From Hexactinellida sp. DTS-2022 (lineage: Eukaryota; Porifera; Hexactinellida): 64,000 nucleotides of DNA. The stretch is from positions 4,898,001-4,962,000 of the forward strand of contig JAPNXP010000004.1 in the NCBI GenBank assembly GCA_028753945.1. The letters run 5' to 3'. Within the stretch, counting starts at the first letter, position 1. Every line of letters begins with the position of its first letter. The position numbers were made by a program, and so were the translations under genes. The notes below the pieces were generated by a model. That model saw only the letters and a program-made list of their open reading frames with translations. It was not told where the DNA came from and searched no databases. This document shows, one piece after another, positions 53,158-63,630 of this stretch.

Positions 53158-54219
53158 CACAGTGGTTTATTGACAGGGAGTTGGACAATTTTTTACCAAT
53201 TCTGATCTCTTCAAAAACGTTTTTATCGTGTTCAGCTTAATCGAGAACCTAGGTAACTGTTTTTACAGTTAAAAATTCCAAGTAGAATTAGAAATATGAT
53301 GCAGTGTCTATAGTTTCAATGGCTAAATATAATTGAAGAAATTTTGTGGTTAACTATTATGCATCATTTCATGCTCGTGTATCTCATTAGGTTTCGATCA
53401 CAATCAGCTAATACTTTCACAGTGTTTAATTATAGTTTAAATCATCCTAAAACTGTTGAATACTCTTCATATAATTATATGTCCTTTAGTATAATTATCA
53501 TTGCAAATTATGATTAGCTGGAAGTGTCCGAACTGCTAAATTCCATGTATTGGTATTGCGAAAACTGTCGTGTCGTGTCGTGTCGTTGTACTAGCCCTAT
53601 TTATATATAAAGTTTAACTATATAGCTTGGATTTTAACCACTTTCCAGCCCCGCGCAACCGCGCGCAAACCAAAATCTACGTGTCTATATACGGGGGCTT
53701 TGAAGATTTATATACGAAGATTTTAATTATTTTTTTCAAAATTTCATCAATTAGTAAACTAAATGAATAATTTAGAAGCGTGGGATTACCTTTCAACCAA
53801 GGAAACTATACGGGTTGCTGTAAATGTAATAGAAAATGCAAGGGTGATCAAATGTCAAAATTGGATCAAGAAAAACTGGTCGAATCGTTGATGTTAAAAA
53901 AGCTGGTTATTTAACTGGCCTAGGCTCTCGAATTACATTATCAACTTAAATAGGTCTACACCATGCATTTATTTAGAGATGCATATAAATGAATTAGCTC
54001 TAGTTTATTTGAAAATACTAATTTAGCAAATATTTGTGGAATTATGGGAATTAAAAAATATACTATGACGTCATAACTTAAAAATTTGAAGCCGTACTAA
54101 TTTTCTGAGTCCATAAATGGATTCACAAGTATAGATAACCCATGGGTATATAATACATTTGATAGGTCTATCTGCTCTGGAAATACCTACTTCCTGTGAA
54201 TGGTCCAAATAAACCACTG
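53158..54219. mobile_element. 1.06-kb hAT-like insertion with paralogous empty site
   Basis: Ends CACAGTGGTTTATT and AATAAACCACTG, with TGCAGAA on both sides (53151-53157 and 54220-54226). The homologous position in unit 3 (about 57689-57695) has a single TGCAGAA and no insert. The interior has no transposase frame. Confidence 0.85.
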
Positions 54220-55391
54220 TGCAGAATCCGACAATTTGACAATCCGATATTTTCCCTATCTCAACGGGTGTTGGATTAGACAGGTTATACTGGTATTAGC
54301 AACAGCAATTACGTCAAAAGTGTGTTCAAATTAGAGGTGGTTATAAATACTTAGTGTTATGCAGGGCTTTACTTAAAAATAGTAACCGTAGTAACTTATT
54401 GGGTACATTATGTACACATTTATTTTGTTCATCCAAACTATCTCGTTTGAGTCTAGGAATACTAGGATCCAAAATTGCCATTTCTATGAATAGTTTAGGA
54501 GCCAATTAACTCAATTAATTAATTTCTGCATACTTTGCCATTCAAATTAATTCGCTTTACAAAGACAACCGATAAATTTACATTTTAGAACCAACACTTG
54601 TTGTAAAATGAATACACTAAAAATGAATAACTCACTAAGTGTTTAATGAATATAAAATATACGAAATCAGTCAATGAACGCATTTATATTGAAAATCTTT
54701 GAAGGGGACTGAAATAGTGTATGTATTAATAACCGTGTTCGCACTACCAAAGTTCAACAGATTGTACTTGCAAATAAGATGTTGTTTCTAGGCAAATATT
54801 CAGCATAATAAATGAACTAAGATGTACAGTGCAATAAAACACACACAATATGAACGAATATCGGTTAATATGAACGAATATCGGTTAATACGAATATAGG
54901 ATAGGGGATCATATTTCAACGGTCCCCTGGAAGCCAACTAACAAGAGTTTAATTGCGAATGTGGGTATTACGGTTAAACGCTAAATAAAGTAGGATTGAG
55001 GATTGAAAGACAACTGAAATTATTTGTTCTATTTTTAGAATAATTAAAGGAATTATCGAATCTATTTATTTAACTATAGTGAACTCCCGTTATAACAAAG
55101 TCGGATATAAAGAAATACACCTTATAAGTTATAACGAAACTGAGATTTTCCCCCAGTGCACTAAATGCACTAATTATTATCAGCTTATAACGGATATCCA
55201 GGTATAAAGAAGCAATTTACAGGTCCCAAGCACTTCGATATAACGAGAGTTGACTGTATTATTTTCCTACCTAGTTATTCTCCCTTATTGAACAAATTGG
55301 TTCGAGGGATAATACTTTAAGTAAGAACTTATAATTGAAATAAATAGTCACAACGGTATTATTTACTAGCAAACTTCAAACACAAAATAAA

Positions 55392-56630
55392 TTAGAAACT
55401 TTGTAATGAGTAATTAGGATTACGAGACACAACGAATAAAGTTCCCAATTGGGATATGCAAATACCATATGGTTTAATGAACTCTCCTATTTTGTTCCCT
55501 TCCTTCCCAATGGTATGGATGTGCTGTCCGCTTTTTGAGAATATCTTTATGGCATGGTGTTTATAGTCGCTAATGATGATATTCCCAGCTGGATCCAAAC
55601 AGAAGAAGAAAGGGTAAGACACCAAATAACCCGGTCCCTCTCCCTGAGAGATACAGGAACTGAGGAGGGATCCATTCCTTGAAAAGAACTTAACACAGTT
55701 GGGACTCCAGTCCAGCACCACGACACATTCATTTGTTAGTTCCACATCTTGTGGGTAGCCTAGTTGCTCAGTCCCGAAACACGTTATGTATTGAAGCGTT
55801 TTGGAGTACTTTGTTATTCTGTGATTCAAGCTATCTGCAACAAACACATCTCCATTTGTGTCGATGGAGAGACCGCGAGGGTAATTTAGCTGTCCTTCTT
55901 GTTTCCCTTCAGTTCCAGTTCTGTTCTTTAGTTTCAGATCTTTCTTACCGAACTGGAACAGAGAGTGGTGTGTTGAGTCCGTAACTATCATGTGTTCGTC
56001 TGTCACAGCTATGCCCCATGGACTCGTGAGTATTCCTTCTCCGAAGCTTGTTACGAACTCCCCTTCAAATGACACCACTTGAATTCGGGAGTTGTTACAA
56101 TCAGCTACGTAGATTAGCTTGTTTGCTTCATCAATCGAGAGACCAGTTGCGTTGAGTTCATTTGAACCTTTCCCTTTCTTCCCAGCTGTTAGTGTCGGTT
56201 CCACTTTCTTTGAATAGTCGGGTACCTCCCAAACTGACAGCTCCCCGAATCCTGAGATTACACTCCGTAGCGTTTGGAGAGTCGGACAGTCGAAGAGAGG
56301 GTACGGGAGTTTGGTAGGTGTCGACAGACCCTCTAGGCCCTGTTGGTACAGCTCAGCGGCCTGTTGGTGAATATGAATGTTCGTATTCACTTTGAGACTC
56401 ATCAGCTGCAACTGTTGTCTCGTTAGTTCCAGTTCCTGAATGGCAGCCTTACGCGTGGTCTCCTTGGTGGTGTAGTCCTATCGGAGCTGGGACAGTTCGA
56501 GTAGGAGAGCGTCCCTCCTCGCGATCAGCTGTGCGATAAGAGGGTCAAAGGTTTGGGCTATCTTTATGGCAACAGCATCGAACTGGGCGAATGTGTTTAG
56601 TGGCACATTTGGTGGCAGATTAGTGGCCAT
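55392..56630 (-). pseudogene. coiled-coil / NHL-repeat protein, family B copy 2, with nonsense codon
   Basis: Aligns over its full length with copies at 50316-51548 and 58852-60084. The shared ATG is at 56630. Codon 51, GAG (Glu) in both other copies, is TAG here (56480-56478), inside the coiled coil. The rest, 339 codons from an internal Met at 56411, remains open and includes the whole NHL propeller with two extra codons in one loop (SQGEGPGY). The copy is either a recent pseudogene or is translated from the internal Met into a propeller-only protein. The remaining frame is well preserved. Confidence 0.75.
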
Positions 56631-56899
56631 TTGATTGTTGTATTAAGTTAGTTTGTTCTAGTAATTAATTTTGGATTCTGCAGATTCTATCTTATACTTT
56701 GTAACCTGAGCATGCCATAGCAGCTTATTGGTTACTATGGAAATAACTGGAAAGTTATGGAATTTTTTTGGTTACACGTTGGCTGATTGCATAGTGACCA
56801 TAATGTCATTTGGAATTAAAACATTATCTACGTATTAAGCAGTACAAACGATGTTCTTATAACCAGCATCCACTGTACTAATTAGCACAACTATACTGA

Positions 56900-57065
56900 A
56901 ATAACTTCTATGTAGAACGTCTATTTCTAGACCAGGTTTTCTTACATATACATTAGTATTACCCATAGACGGTAGGGCTTTTGGTCTACAGAATTTATAT
57001 ACGGTCTACAAATTTTTGACTTATTAGTATGGGCTTTTATAGACAGTTTACATATAAGGATGCTC
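56900..57065. mobile_element. foldback-type element, 'GTAGACCGTCTAT' family
   Basis: Second copy of the element at 15125-15285, with TAGAACGTCTATTTCTAGAC at the left and TTTTATAGACAGTTTACATA at the right. Located between units 2 and 3 of the NHL-B array. Confidence 0.55.
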
Positions 57066-57149
57066 CAACTATATACTAGCTATACTAATTAGCACTATGT
57101 ACTAACAACGCTATCTAACTAAGCCACCAAAAGTCCCGTGCGGTCTCAG

Positions 57150-57275
57150 CTCTCGGAGGAGGGGCTGCAGCAGCTAGCTAGCTCGCTACTCGATGGAACC
57201 GTGTTTGAGATAATCAGAGAGCTAGAGGAGATACAGGCTCTAACCGAAGAGCACTTGTTGCAGCAGAGAATGAAG
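57150..57275 (+). pseudogene. DGCR6: isolated DGCR6 exon, copy 2
   Basis: Same 126-nt exon as at 52612-52737, with acceptor (TCTCAG) and donor (AAG|GTAGCT) kept. It differs by a few residues: EEGLQQ for EERLLQ and TVFE for TEFE, the latter agreeing with DGCR6 of other animals. No neighbouring DGCR6 exons are visible. Confidence 0.7.
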
Positions 57276-57591
57276 GTAGCTGTACACAGCAATAGCAGCA
57301 CTGTAATTAGAACTCAACAGTTCCAACCATTATAATACGTACTACAAATACGTATAGACTCGAATAGTAGCCCACCCCCCCCAAAGTAGCAAATAAAAAT
57401 TTATTACCACTGCAAGGAGTAAACATCTTTATCAAATAAAGACAATACGATTATCAACCTACTAAATAAATAAATTTTAACAAAGTGTGATATTCTCGAA
57501 ATTCATATAAATTTTGGTCCCAGTATGGAGAAAAAAATAAAATTATAATCAGCTAGGCTAAGTTATTATTCCAGTAAATACGGTATGTATA

Positions 57592-57761
57592 CAGTGAACT
57601 TGCATAATCCGACCCTCTATAATCCGGAATTCAGCAGAACCGACACTTTTTCCTTATCCCAATGAGCGTCGGACTATGCATTAGACCCTGCAGAATCCGA
57701 CAATTTGACAATCCGATATTTTCCCTATCTCAACGGGTGTTGGATTAGACAGGTTATACTG
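57592..57761. mobile_element. MITE, 'CCTGCATAATCCGAC' family
   Basis: CAGTGAACTTGCATAATCCG at the left and GGATTAGACAGGTTATACTG at the right, TA before the left end. It is the intact counterpart of the interrupted element in unit 2. Confidence 0.7.
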
Positions 57762-58851
57762 GTATTAGCAACAGCAATTATGTCAAAAGTGTGTTCAAAT
57801 TAGAGGTGGTTATAAATACTTAGTGTTATGCAGGGCTTTACTTAAAAATAGTAACCGTAGTAACTTATTGGGTACATTATGTACACATTTATTTTGTTCA
57901 TCCAAACTATCTCGTTTGAGTCTAGGAATACTAGGATCCAAAATTGCCATTTCTATGAATAGTTTAGGAGCCAATTAACTCAATTAATTAATTTCTGCAT
58001 ACTTTGCCATTCAAGTTAATTCGCTTTACAAAGACAACAGATAAATTTACATTTTAGAACCAACACTTGTTGTAAAATGAATACACTAAAAATGAATAAC
58101 TCACTAAGTGTTTAATGAATATAAAATATACGAAATCAGTCAATGAACGCAATTATATTGAAAAGCTATGTAGGGGACTGAAATAGTGTATGTATTAATA
58201 ACCGTGTTCGCACTACCAAAGTTCAACAGATTGTACTTGCAAATAAGATGTTGTTTCTAGGCAAATATTCAGCATAATAAATGAACTAAGATGTACAATG
58301 CAATAAAACACACACAATATGAACGAATATCGTTTAATATGAACGAATATCGGTTAATATGAATATAGGATAGGGGAACATATTTCAACAGTCCCCTGGA
58401 AGCCAACTAACAAGAGTTTAATTGCGAATGTGGATATTGCGGTTAAACGCTAAATAAAGTAGGATTGAGGATTGAAAGACAACTGAAATTATTTGTTCTA
58501 TTTTTAGAATAATTAAAGGAATTATCGAATCTATTTATTTAACTATAGTGAACTCCCGTTATAACAAAGTCGGATATAAAGAAATACACCTTATAAGTTA
58601 TAACGAAACGGAGATTTTACCCCAGAGCACTAAATGCGTTAATTATTATCCGCTTATAACGAATATCCGGATTTGACGAAGCAATTTACAGGTCCCAAGC
58701 ACTTCGATATAACGAGAGTTGACTGTATTATTTTCCTACCTAGTTATTCTCCCTTGATTGAACACATTGGTTCGAGGGATAATACATTAAGAACTTTAAA
58801 TTAAGATAAAAAGTTATATATTTATTAGCAAACTTCAAACAAACAAATAAA

Positions 58852-60084
58852 TTAGAAACATTGTAATGAGTAATTAGGATTACGAGACACAACAAATATA
58901 GTTCCTAATTGGGATATGGAAATACCAAATGGTTTAATGAACTTTCCTATTTTGTTTCCTTCCTTCCCAATGGTATGGATGTGCTGTCCGCTTTTTGAGA
59001 ATATCTTTATTGCATGGTCTTCATTGTCGCTAATGATGATATTCCCAGCTAGATCCAAACAGAAGAAGCGAGGGTGATACACCAAACAATCCTGTCCCCG
59101 AGAAATACAGGAACTGAGGAGGGATCCATTCCTCGAAAAGAAATTAACACAGTTGGGACTCCAGTCCAGCACCACGACACAATCCCTAGTTAGTTTCACA
59201 TCTGCTGGGTAATCTAGTTGTCCAGTTCCGAAATACGTTATGTATTGAAGCGTTTTGGAGTACTTTGTTATTCTGTGATTGAAGCTATCTGCAACAAACA
59301 CATCTCCATTTGTGTCGATCGAGAGACCGTGAGGGTGTCTCAGCTGTCCTTCTTCTTTCCCTTTAGTTCCAGTTTTGTTCTTTAGTTTCATATCTTTCTT
59401 ACCGAACTGGAACAAAGAGTGGTATTCTATGTCCGTAACTATTATGTGTTCGTCTGTCACAGCTATGCCCCATGGTGTCGTGAGTATTCCTTGTCCGAAG
59501 CTTGTTACGAACTTCCCTTCAAATGACACCACTTGAATTCGGGAGTTTCCAGAATCAGCGACGTAGATAAGTTTGTTTGCTTCATCAATCGAGAGACCAG
59601 TTGCGTTGAGTTCATTTGAACCTTTCCCTGTCTTCCCAGCTGTTAGTGTCGGTTCCACTTTCTTGGAATAGTCGGGTACCTCCCAAACTGACAGCTCCCC
59701 GAATCCTGAGATTACACTCCGTAGCGTTTGGAGAGTCGGACAGTCGAAGAGAGGGTACGGGAGTTTGGTAGGTGTCGACAGACCCTCTAGGCCCTGTTGG
59801 TACACCTCAGTGGCCTGTTGGTGAATAGAAATGTTCGTATTCACTTTGAGACTCATCAGCTGCAACTGTTGACGAGTTAGTTCCAGTTCCTGAATGGCAG
59901 CCTTACGCGTGGTCTCCTTGATGGTGTAGTCCTCTCGGAGCTGGGACAGTTCGAGTAGGAGAGCGTCCCTCCTCGCGATCAGCTGTGCGATAAGAGGGTC
60001 AAAGGTTTGGGCTATCTCTATGGCAACAGCATCGAACTGTGCGAATGTGTTTAGTGGCACATTTGGTGGCAGATTAGTGGCCAT
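58852..60084 (-). CDS. coiled-coil / NHL-repeat protein, family B copy 3
   Basis: A single-exon gene of 410 aa starting MATNLPPNVPLNTFAQFDAV at 60084, with the same coiled coil (residues 20-110) and NHL propeller (150-410) as copy 1. Substitutions fall mainly in the propeller (HPHGLSIDTNGDVFVADSFN; RDCVVVLDWSPNCVNFFSRN). Codon 51 is Glu, so the frame is intact. The X-box/CCAAT-like upstream site is kept. It probably binds protein or RNA partners; nothing in the sequence fixes which. Confidence 0.8.
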   Translation of the reverse strand: MATNLPPNVPLNTFAQFDAVAIEIAQTFDPLIAQLIARRDALLLELSQLREDYTIKETTRKAAIQELELTRQQLQLMSLKVNTNISIHQQATEVYQQGLEGLSTPTKLPYPLFDCPTLQTLRSVISGFGELSVWEVPDYSKKVEPTLTAGKTGKGSNELNATGLSIDEANKLIYVADSGNSRIQVVSFEGKFVTSFGQGILTTPWGIAVTDEHIIVTDIEYHSLFQFGKKDMKLKNKTGTKGKEEGQLRHPHGLSIDTNGDVFVADSFNHRITKYSKTLQYITYFGTGQLDYPADVKLTRDCVVVLDWSPNCVNFFSRNGSLLSSCISRGQDCLVYHPRFFCLDLAGNIIISDNEDHAIKIFSKSGQHIHTIGKEGNKIGKFIKPFGISISQLGTIFVVSRNPNYSLQCF

Positions 60085-60274
60085 TTGATTGTTGTATGAA
60101 GTTAGTTTGTTCGAGTAATTTATTTTGGATTCTGCAAATTCTATTTTATACTTTGTAACCTGAGCAATGCCATAGCAGCTTATTGGTTACTATGGAAATA
60201 ACTGGAAAGTTAGGGAATTTTTTTTGGTTACACGTGGCTGATTGCATAGCGACCATAATGTCAATTGGAATTAG

Positions 60275-60850
60275 TATGACATCGAAAAGTTCTGCAATTG
60301 TTGTAACTTGTCTCAAAAATAAAACTAGAAACGAGAGGAAAGAAAGGCTAGTTCCTATCGACTTGGCTAATAAACCAAGAGATGTTGTGTTTTTCGATTT
60401 TGCAACTCTTCCATGGTCTTCTGACTACCACCGTTGTTTTTCATTTTAGTGGACAATTTCTCCAAATTCACTGAATTGATCCCCATGCCAAACCAAGAAG
60501 CCGAGACAATAGCTAATGTATTTGCAACTGGATGGATCTACAGACACGGTCCCTCAAGGGATAATGATTAGCGATCAGGCACCTAATGTGGATGAACACA
60601 AAACTAGGGACCTACTAGCCAAATTTGGGATAGAGAAAAGGCATAGTTCCCCCTAGCGCACCCTCCTACCAGAAATAACTACATCATCAATTCCATTCCG
60701 AATTCTAGCACTAAATACACGCCTTATAAAGTTTTCTATGGGACAGACCCCAAACTGCTGAGTACAGCGTCAGTGGACATAGAAATTCCTCTCCGTTTCA
60801 ACTCGGTTCAAGAGTGGGTAGCAGATATCACGGAAACTGAACAATTAATT
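60275..60850 (+). pseudogene. decayed Ty3/Gypsy-type integrase fragment
   Basis: Pieces of a retrotransposon integrase core can be read only by switching frames: a segment with VVFFDFATLPW, one with DNFSKFTELIPMPNQEAETI, and one ending TPYKVFYGTDP. Frameshifts and stops separate them. No LTRs, protease or reverse transcriptase were found. It abuts the right end of NHL-B unit 3. Confidence 0.6.
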
Positions 60851-61192
60851 AAATTTATATTTTTCTCAAAGGTGTTCCATTATGTGTTGACTATTTTCAT
60901 TTAAAATTTATACTAATCGAGTCAAATTTGTAAAAGTTATTAAGGAAAAGGTTACCGTGTGATGTGATGTCATACTCACAATATTTCGCTTAGAAAACCA
61001 ATAGACCCATGTCGTTATTCCACACTACATCTATATACAAAATTTCTACTCTCAAAATAGTATGGTTTTTTCAATCAATGACGGACTAATATTCAAATAA
61101 ACAAACAAAGAACAATTGTGTTTTAATATACAAATATATTGAAAACATACTACAGTACAAAATATATTTAGTCACACAAAATTAGTAAAATG
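60851..61192. other. intergenic; nothing recognised
   Basis: AT-rich spacer downstream of the Ig receptor gene, containing ATTAAA/AATAAA-like signals on the minus strand side. No element ends were found. Confidence 0.35.
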
Positions 61193-63567
61193 TTAGACAT
61201 TCCGACTACCTAGGCATTCATAAGCCCTTTCATGGCAACAAAGTGTTGCTACATAACATATACTCAGGAAGATAATCACCAACACGATTAGCACAATAAA
61301 TATAATTCCACTTATTATCAGCACGATCAGATGTCCAAGGTCGAATATAAATAGATATAGGCCCTTGTAATAAGTAACGTATTCTATATTGACACACACA
61401 CTGTGTTGAGGATTTGCACCGCATGAATCAACTAATTCACTTGTGTATGCTCTGCAGCAGTAAACGCCTGCATTATTCGGTGTAATAGGCATAATGCTAA
61501 CTGTATTCTCGTCAATGATGGTCACATAATTAAGTATGCCTGGTAACGAGCCTGGTGTATCGGAATCTGAGCGCTTGTAGACCCATTCAGAGGTTGTTAC
61601 AGGTAATCCAGATGCCGCACATACCAATGTAGCGTTAACGTCGTCAACGGAGTTTAACGGCCCTACAGGACTTACTGTTACTATAGGACAGCTGTGCACA
61701 ACTAGTGTGAATGACGCTTCTATTTCATTCGGTCCACTAACAACAGTGCAAGTGTACACACTGCCTGATTGGAATTTATTTCCTACTACCCTCAGTGTGT
61801 TGTTTGGGTATAGCGTTATGATGCTCGTGTTCTGAGTTAAATCCTGATTCGCTGTAGACCAGGTTACAACGGGTGTTGGTTCTGCGTATGCATCGCAGTC
61901 TTGGATGAATGAATTTCCGTCTATGACAACCACATTTCCAGAAGGGAATCCCGAATCAATTATAGGCGCACTGGGTATTAAAATAGTTGCAATGAGGGCT
62001 CTAGAAGTACCTTTGAAATTTGTACTTTTACAGTAATATTTTCCGTTATCTCTCGCATTGTAGGATACAACTGTTAAAGTAGAATCACGTGACGAATTAG
62101 TTTGATCCGTAGAGCTCTCAATTATATATTTCGCTGAGGGAGTTATTGTGAATGATTCCGAAGAGCTTTCAAATTGCCAGATTATTGTAGGAAGAGGATC
62201 TCCCATGGTTGTACACGATATCGTGACATACTCAGTTGGGACTGTTATAGTGTAAGGGGTAGTACCGTCAGGAAATGTAGGAGGAACTAAAAGGAATAAC
62301 AACTGTTAATTAGATTATATAGTTTTGACATTTATTGTTGTTAAATGAATAATATTACTTCATCAAAAGAGGTATAACATGACTCACCAGCAGGCCTCAC
62401 AATGATTCTCCCACTGGCCACCGCACTGGCTTCAGAGTTAGCGGCTCTACAGGTGTAGTAGCCTGCATCCAGACTATCCAGATTCTGTATCTCCAGTGTG
62501 GTAGTGTTACCAACCGTTGTGAGAGTAGTCTTACCTGCTTGATTTCCTGTCTGCACACTGTCCTGGTACAACACGACTGAGGGATCTGGCAATCCGGACC
62601 TGATGCAGCTTATCGTTATTGTCTGCTGTTCATACTCAACTAACTCTCCTTCTATGCTAGACACCACTCTGGGCAGTTCGTATATAGTCAGTGTTCTCGT
62701 GGGAAGTGCGATACCTGCTAGAATGAGTCTGTATTCTGTAGGCGTATCAGCTGTTACAGTTACTGAGAGTTCTGCTCCGGAGAATCGTGAGTTAGTCGTT
62801 GGGAAATCAACAAACGCACCAGCCACTCTATGTTGCCAATCACAGTTCTGTGTATACCCCACACACTCAAAGTATATGGTATCTCCTATGGTACTCGTGA
62901 AGTCAGAACTGGGATAAACCAACGGGGGAACCGTGAATAAATCCGTTGAAACCACCGATATTGTGTAGAATTGATTGGCTTGTACTCTCCCGTTAGGATC
63001 GCCAAATCTATTATCAATGAAACACCGGTATGTGTCGGCATCAATTGCCTCAGTAGAAGCCAACAGTAGTGAGTTAGACCCAACTAGAATCTTAGCATTA
63101 GCGATCGAGCTTCCTCCCTTCTCCCACGAAATTACAGGTGCGGGTAGAGACTGATTGAAGAAGTTACAGGGAAGATACGCAGTAACGGTATTCAGTAATG
63201 TGATTACGGTCTCGCCAACAGGACTCGAGTCTACAAACTTAGCCCAGTACACGATAGCAATGGAGCTAACAATAACTCCGTTCTGATTACTAGCCAGGCA
63301 GTCCCAGATTATACCTGCGTTCGACCCATCTACCCCCTCTACGGGCGTGGGGCGGGTGAAGCTCTCATTCGAGTTAGCAGTCTGTAGAGCTACATTGTTG
63401 CGTCTGTATACGATCTGAGTGCCAGTCGACCGACACTGTATAACGAAGGGAACTGTGTTGTGAGCGTAGTACACTGATTCTGGCTGTTGGGTGAAATACA
63501 GTGATTGTGAGTACACGGATACCAAATAGGCAAAAAGTAGGTATAGTTTGTAATTGCACAACTCCAT
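61193..63567 (-). CDS. type I membrane protein with seven Ig-like domains, two exons, 757 aa
   Basis: Exons 63567-62388 and 62286-61193 join in phase through GT-AG. Residues 1-21 are a signal peptide (YKLYLLFAYLVSVYSQS). Seven Ig-like domains follow, each with a Cys pair and most with a D.[GA].Y.C-type F strand (ADTYRCFIDN, DAGYYTCRAA, DNGKYYCKST, NAGVYCCRAY). Four are in exon 1 and three in exon 2. A hydrophobic span (LIVLIISGIIFIVLIVLVII) near residue 720 crosses the membrane, leaving a tail of about 20 residues without ITAM, ITIM or kinase. It is likely an adhesion or recognition receptor; I cannot assign an orthologue. Ig domains packed into two large exons, rather than one or two exons per domain, is unusual. 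Many N-x-S/T sites are present. Confidence 0.8.
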
Positions 63568-63630
63568 TTTAACTATTATAAAATTATCAAAAAATAATTT
63601 AATGGGTAAAAGAGAAAATATCTCGCAAAT

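Larger units (their letters stand above)
52612..56850. repeat. NHL family B duplicated unit 2
   Basis: Paralogous to 57150-60274, and further left-extended than unit 1. Order: DGCR6 exon, 'ACTCGAATAGTAGCC' element, 'CCTGCATAATCCGAC' MITE split by a 1.06-kb insertion, 'CTCCCGTTATAACGAAGT' MITE at about 55077-55256, broken NHL-B gene. Confidence 0.85.
57150..60274. repeat. NHL family B duplicated unit 3
   Basis: Same order as unit 2 but without the 1.06-kb insertion: DGCR6 exon, 'ACTCGAATAGTAGCC' element, intact 'CCTGCATAATCCGAC' MITE, 'CTCCCGTTATAACGAAGT' MITE at about 58547-58727, intact NHL-B gene. It ends where the Ty3-type remnant begins. Confidence 0.85.
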
